In this document: piece by piece, positions 13,726 to 16,212 of the stretch
Position numbering within the stretch: position 1 is the first letter of the stretch
How the letters are laid out: the number at the start of each line of letters is the position of its first letter
Assembly: GCA_934589145.1 (NCBI GenBank)
Contig: CAKTNW010000039.1
Span: forward strand, 1-16,212
Reading direction: 5' to 3'
From: an uncultured Oscillospiraceae bacterium
GTDB taxonomy: Bacteria; Bacillota; Clostridia; Oscillospirales; Oscillospiraceae
Length of the DNA stretch: 16,212 bases
Notes under the pieces: generated by a model
Told to the model about the DNA's origin: nothing
The model's database searches: none
Seen by the model: the letters and a program-made list of their open reading frames with translations, nothing else
Program-made: the position numbers and the translations under genes

Positions 13726-14967
13726 TTACTCAACCACCACGCCGCGCTTCTTGAACTCCTCCACCATCAGATCCAGATCGGGCTCGATGTGGACAGGGGA
13801 ACCGGCGGACTTGATGGCGTTGGCCACATCCTTCAGGCCGTTGCCGGTGACCACGGACACCACGGTGGCGTCGTGGGGGATCAGGCCCTCCTCGCAGGCC
13901 TTCTTCAGAGCCGCCGCGCCGGTGACGCCCGCAGGCTCACCGAACACGCCGCAGGTACGGCCCAGCAGACGCTGTGCCGCCAGGATCTCCTCATCGGACA
14001 CGTTGACGGCGATGCCGTTGGACTCGCGGATGGCGGCCAGGGCCTTGTCGGCGTTGCGGGGCACGCCCACGCTGATGGAGTCGGCGATGGTGTTCTCCTC
14101 CATGGGCTCCCAGGGCTTGTTCTCCTGGATGGCGCGGTTGATGGGATAGCAGCCCAGGGACTGGGCGGAGATCAGGCGGGGCAGCTTGTCGATGAAGCCG
14201 ATGGCGTACAGATCCTTGAAGCCCTTCCACACACCGGCGATGGTGCAGCCGTCGCCCACGGAGATGGCCAGATAGTCGGGCATCTCCCAGTTCAGCTGCT
14301 CGGCGATCTCCAGCGCCACGGTCTTCTTGCCCTCGCTGAGGTAGGGGTTGATGGCGGCGTTGCGGTTGTACCAGCCGTACTTCTCGATGGCGGCGGCGGA
14401 CATCTTGAAGGTGTCCTCATAGTTGCCCTTGACGGAGATGACATTGGCGCCGAAGATCATGAGCTGGGCCACCTTGCCCTGAGGCGCGCGCTCCGGCACG
14501 AAGATGAAGGTCTTGATGCCCGCGGCGGCGGCGTTGCCGGCCAGAGAGCTGGCGGCGTTGCCGGTGGAGGAGCAGGCGATGGTCTTGGCGCCGGCCTCCA
14601 TGGCCTTGGCCACAGCCATGGCGCTGGCGCGGTCCTTCAGGGAGGCGGTGGGGTTCTGACCGTCGTCCTTCACCCACAGCTTCTTGATGCCCAGCAGCTC
14701 CGCCAGCTTGGGCTCCTCGTACAGAGGGCTCCAGCCCACGCGCAGAGGCGTGTCGGGGGTGGTCTCCTCCACGGGCAGCAGCTCACGATAGCGCCACATG
14801 GAGCGGTTGTCCCGCTTGGCCAGCTTCTCCTTGGTCAGCACGGTCTTGATATAGTCATAGTCGTAGACGATATCCAGGATACCGCCGCATTCGCAGTTGG
14901 TCAGATCAGGCACGGCGTCATAGGTCTTGCCGCAGCGGACGCACTTGCCGTATTTCACGTTTTTCAT
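13726..14967 (-). CDS. thrC: Threonine synthase (PLP-dependent, fold type II)
   Basis: 413 residues from ATG 14967. It converts O-phosphohomoserine to threonine. An N-terminal zinc ribbon (C9, C12, C25, C27) is followed by the catalytic core. K111 in NPTASLKDRAS binds PLP, SSTGNAASSLAG at 133-144 holds the cofactor ring, and SVGDGCTIAGVWKGF is the conserved glycine loop. Length and ribbon fit the shorter bacterial/archaeal class of threonine synthases; cysteate synthase is a less likely alternative. AAGGAGAG lies 7 bases before the ATG and touches the stop codon of the transposase gene, which ends 13 bases upstream, so the two may share a transcript. No hom or thrB gene is nearby. Confidence 0.9.
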   Translation of the reverse strand: MKNVKYGKCVRCGKTYDAVPDLTNCECGGILDIVYDYDYIKTVLTKEKLAKRDNRSMWRYRELLPVEETTPDTPLRVGWSPLYEEPKLAELLGIKKLWVKDDGQNPTASLKDRASAMAVAKAMEAGAKTIACSSTGNAASSLAGNAAAAGIKTFIFVPERAPQGKVAQLMIFGANVISVKGNYEDTFKMSAAAIEKYGWYNRNAAINPYLSEGKKTVALEIAEQLNWEMPDYLAISVGDGCTIAGVWKGFKDLYAIGFIDKLPRLISAQSLGCYPINRAIQENKPWEPMEENTIADSISVGVPRNADKALAAIRESNGIAVNVSDEEILAAQRLLGRTCGVFGEPAGVTGAAALKKACEEGLIPHDATVVSVVTGNGLKDVANAIKSAGSPVHIEPDLDLMVEEFKKRGVVVE

Positions 14968-14980
14968 GGTGGTTCTCTCC

Positions 14981-15457
14981 TTATTCAGAGTAGTATTCGT
15001 CCTCCGCCCAATGAGCGGGGTTATCGTCGATGTATTGCCAGGCGCGGAGATAGTCCGCCTCATTGCGGATCACATGGTCGTAATAGGAGCGCTGCCAGAA
15101 TTTTCGCCCCGGCGCATTGTCCAGTTTGTTGATTGCTTTTGTTGACAAGGATTTGAACGCACCGACAATGGCGCTTAAATCGGGTGTAGGGGCGGGGCTC
15201 TGCCCCGCCCGCTGCAGCGTCATCAAAATATGCACATGATTAGGCATGATCACATATTTATCGATATGAATATCATACCTGTCTGGCAGCGCAAGAATTT
15301 CTTTCTCCACCACCATTCCCGCCGGGCGGGGTAGAACCCCGCCCCTACGCACATCAACGAGGCACTTCCGTTTCTTTTCCGTACAGATCGTTACAAAATA
15401 TACACCGTTCTGGGAATAGTCATATGTCGGCAGGCGGAGTATTTTCCGGGTTCTCAT
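14981..15457 (-). CDS. REP-associated tyrosine transposase (RAYT, Y1/HUH single-strand transposase)
   Basis: 158 residues from ATG 15457. I prefer this over ATG 15463 because GGAG (15464-15467) is 6 bases away from it and 0 from the other. It has the family pattern LRLPTYDYSQNGVYFVTICT near the start, the metal-binding HUH motif MPNHVHIL (H74, H76), and the C-terminal WQRSYYDHVIRNEADYLRAW then YIDDNP (residues 121-147), which contains the candidate nucleophile tyrosines Y126, Y136 and Y142. RAYTs cut and move REP hairpins as single strands. Unusually, two such hairpins lie within its own coding sequence, encoding residues about 37-45 and 83-91. It is the only transposase here and has no IS200 ends that I can define. 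Confidence 0.88.
   Translation of the reverse strand: MRTRKILRLPTYDYSQNGVYFVTICTEKKRKCLVDVRRGGVLPRPAGMVVEKEILALPDRYDIHIDKYVIMPNHVHILMTLQRAGQSPAPTPDLSAIVGAFKSLSTKAINKLDNAPGRKFWQRSYYDHVIRNEADYLRAWQYIDDNPAHWAEDEYYSE
15186..15211 (+). repeat. REP-like hairpin with 5' GTAG, inside the transposase gene (copy 1)
   Basis: GTAG (15186-15189), arm GGGCGGGGC (15190-15198), loop TCT, arm GCCCCGCCC (15202-15210), then G. It is the same unit as copy 2 in opposite orientation, differing only at the innermost stem pair. It encodes RAGQSPAPT in the transposase frame. Confidence 0.8.
15323..15348 (-). repeat. REP-like hairpin with 5' GTAG, inside the transposase gene (copy 2)
   Basis: Read on the minus strand: GTAG (15348-15345), arm GGGCGGGGT, loop TCT, arm ACCCCGCCC, then G. 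With copy 1 it forms an outward-GTAG pair spanning 15186-15348. It encodes RRGGVLPRP in the transposase frame. Confidence 0.8.
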
Positions 15458-15468
15458 GTCCATCTCCG

Positions 15469-15502
15469 AAAAAATCAGGGCGGGGCGAAGGCCCCGCCCT
15501 GA
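15469..15502 (-). terminator. Intrinsic terminator with REP-like core just upstream of the transposase
   Basis: 12-bp perfect arms TCAGGGCGGGGC / GCCCCGCCCTGA (15475-15486, 15491-15502) around a 4-base loop. On the minus strand it is followed by TTTTTT (15469-15474). The 9-bp inner arms equal those of copy 1, but GTAG is missing. It lies immediately before the transposase ribosome binding site and would block incoming transcription. Confidence 0.8.
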
Positions 15503-15507
15503 GGCGT

Positions 15508-15516
15508 ATCATATCA
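15508..15516 (-). promoter_or_regulatory. Candidate extended -10 promoter upstream of the transposase
   Basis: Minus-strand TGA-TATGAT. The matching -35 is poor. Transcripts would start within a few bases of the terminator hairpin at 15469-15502, so expression could be low. Confidence 0.35.
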
Positions 15517-15521
15517 TTTTT

Positions 15522-15594
15522 CTGACGACATGCGCGTCAGGAAAATACGTTGACCCAAGCGCCTTGGGCGCGTTCACCAGTTCGCAAACTGGTG
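15522..15594. repeat. Tandem hairpin block of three stems
   Basis: CTGACG/CGTCAG (15522-15527, 15535-15540), CCCAAG-CGC-CTTGGG (15554-15568) and CACCAGTT-CGCA-AACTGGTG (15575-15594) follow each other between the transposase and the right-edge gene. No open reading frame is convincing here. It may be a dispersed structured repeat or an element end; no tRNA is present. Confidence 0.5.
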
Positions 15595-15604
15595 GTGGGG
15601 GATC

Positions 15605-15630
15605 TAAAGGGGGAGCCCGCTCCCCCTTTA
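15605..15630 (-). terminator. Terminator-like hairpin after the right-edge gene
   Basis: Perfect 11-bp arms TAAAGGGGGAG / CTCCCCCTTTA around CCCG, starting 12 bases past the stop at 15642. On the minus strand the 3' arm ends CCCTTTAGATC, a short U tract. Confidence 0.65.
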
Positions 15631-15641
15631 AGCGTCAGCTC

Positions 15642-16212
15642 TTAGAGCGCCTTCAGCAGGCCGGTGGCCTCGTTGAACTCGTTGATCAGCTCGTCCAGAT
15701 CCTTGGCCTGAGCGTGAACGGCATCCCAGGTGCCCTTGGTGTCGTACCACTGGGCGTTCAGATCCTCGACGTTCATCTGCTGCTGCTCGACCCAGGTGTA
15801 GTACTTCAGGTTGTGGACGCGCTTGCGCTCAGCATAGGTCAGCTCCAGCATATTGTCGGTCTTCAGGCCCAGCATATGCAGGTTGTGATCCAGAGAAGCC
15901 TCGTGAGCGTTGTAAGCGCCGTGCATCTCGTTGAGCTCCTCGATACGGCTGCCGTACATCACAGCGGAGTCGGTCAGGACGGTGGCGACCACATCGTTCT
16001 CGGTCAGCTCATAGTACTTGGCCATCTTGATGCAGCACAGCACGTTGGCGATACCGGAGATGCCCAGCCAGGTCATCTTCTCCACCTGCTCGTCGGACAT
16101 GCCCAGTTCCTTCTTCATGTACTCCTGGCCCTCGTGGGTGTTGAACAGGCGCAGCAGGCGCTGGCTGTCCTCGTCGTCGATGGCGATGGCCATGTCGGTG
16201 TTCTTCACGTTG
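15642..16212 (-). CDS. C-terminal part of a probable PLP-dependent enzyme (cysteine-synthase-like)
   Basis: The frame stays open to the right edge (…NVKNTDMAIAIDDEDS…), so at least 189 residues of a longer protein are visible. GTG 16208 is not taken as the start. Features: NTDMAIAIDDEDSQRLLRLF, then LGISGIANVLCCIKMAKYYEL, VVTVLTDS-like VVATVLTDSAVMYGSR, and the ending LTYAERKRVHNLKYYTWVEQ. From memory these resemble the C-terminal half of clostridial pyridoxal-phosphate-dependent proteins annotated as cysteine synthase-like; the PLP lysine would lie outside the window, so the call is provisional. It reads in the same direction as thrC, another fold type II enzyme, but a terminator and the transposase separate them. 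Confidence 0.5.
   Translation of the reverse strand, partial: NVKNTDMAIAIDDEDSQRLLRLFNTHEGQEYMKKELGMSDEQVEKMTWLGISGIANVLCCIKMAKYYELTENDVVATVLTDSAVMYGSRIEELNEMHGAYNAHEASLDHNLHMLGLKTDNMLELTYAERKRVHNLKYYTWVEQQQMNVEDLNAQWYDTKGTWDAVHAQAKDLDELINEFNEATGLLKAL

Noticed and set aside
13789..15132. Long plus-strand open frame opposite threonine synthase and the transposase
   Set aside because: Low-complexity Gly/Asp/His composition and full overlap with two recognised genes; no ribosome binding site.
15522..15630. tRNA or CRISPR array in the hairpin block
   Set aside because: No cloverleaf with an acceptor stem or T-loop consensus, and the stems are not regularly spaced copies of one repeat.

Overview
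The window looks like a piece of chromosome from a GC-rich gut Clostridia of the Oscillospiraceae type (Oscillibacter/Flavonifractor-like). Evidence is the consistent AAGGAG-type ribosome binding sites, sigma-A promoters with 17-base spacers, TTG/GTG starts, a dockerin protein, a BusR-like GntR/RCK_C regulator and a Y1 (REP-type) transposase gene. No rRNA, tRNA, CRISPR array or phage module was seen. The placement is inferred from gene style, not from a marker match.

Layout. 1-83: first codons of an ABC ATPase leaving on the left (minus). 400-2640 (minus): an operon of a six-helix membrane protein, an LCM-family methyltransferase, a 43-codon remnant of an alpha/beta hydrolase and a UbiE-like methyltransferase, driven by a near-consensus promoter at 2741-2769. 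2860-5019 (minus): tex, followed by a perfect 38-bp palindrome. 5190-5666 (plus): a GNAT acetyltransferase divergent from tex. 5835-7938 (plus): a BusR-like regulator and a sodium/solute symporter in one operon, probably cyclic-di-AMP-controlled osmolyte or nutrient uptake. 7986-9035 (minus): an AT-richer secreted dockerin protein. 9163-10758 (minus): a tightly overlapping AbrB regulator - ABC ATPase - ABC-2 permease operon with a palindromic candidate operator downstream of its promoter. 10879-11364 (minus): a LURP-one-like protein, divergent from rsmA/ksgA at 11495-12358 (plus). An AI-2E family permease follows (plus), with an unclear, possibly CTG, start. 13726-14967 (minus): threonine synthase, directly preceded by a REP-associated tyrosine transposase (14981-15457) whose coding region holds two inverted GTAG-hairpin repeats. 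Right edge (minus): C-terminal part of a probable PLP-dependent enzyme.

The observations most worth a second look are: (1) the transposase gene whose HUH-coding part is bounded by a REPIN-like pair of GTAG hairpins with a compensatory base-pair change; (2) the BusR-like regulator coupled to a sodium symporter instead of the BusA ABC transporter; (3) the internally deleted hydrolase kept in frame and translationally coupled between two methyltransferases; (4) a structured region at 15520-15630 with several hairpins in tandem. Most of the rest is ordinary housekeeping content.
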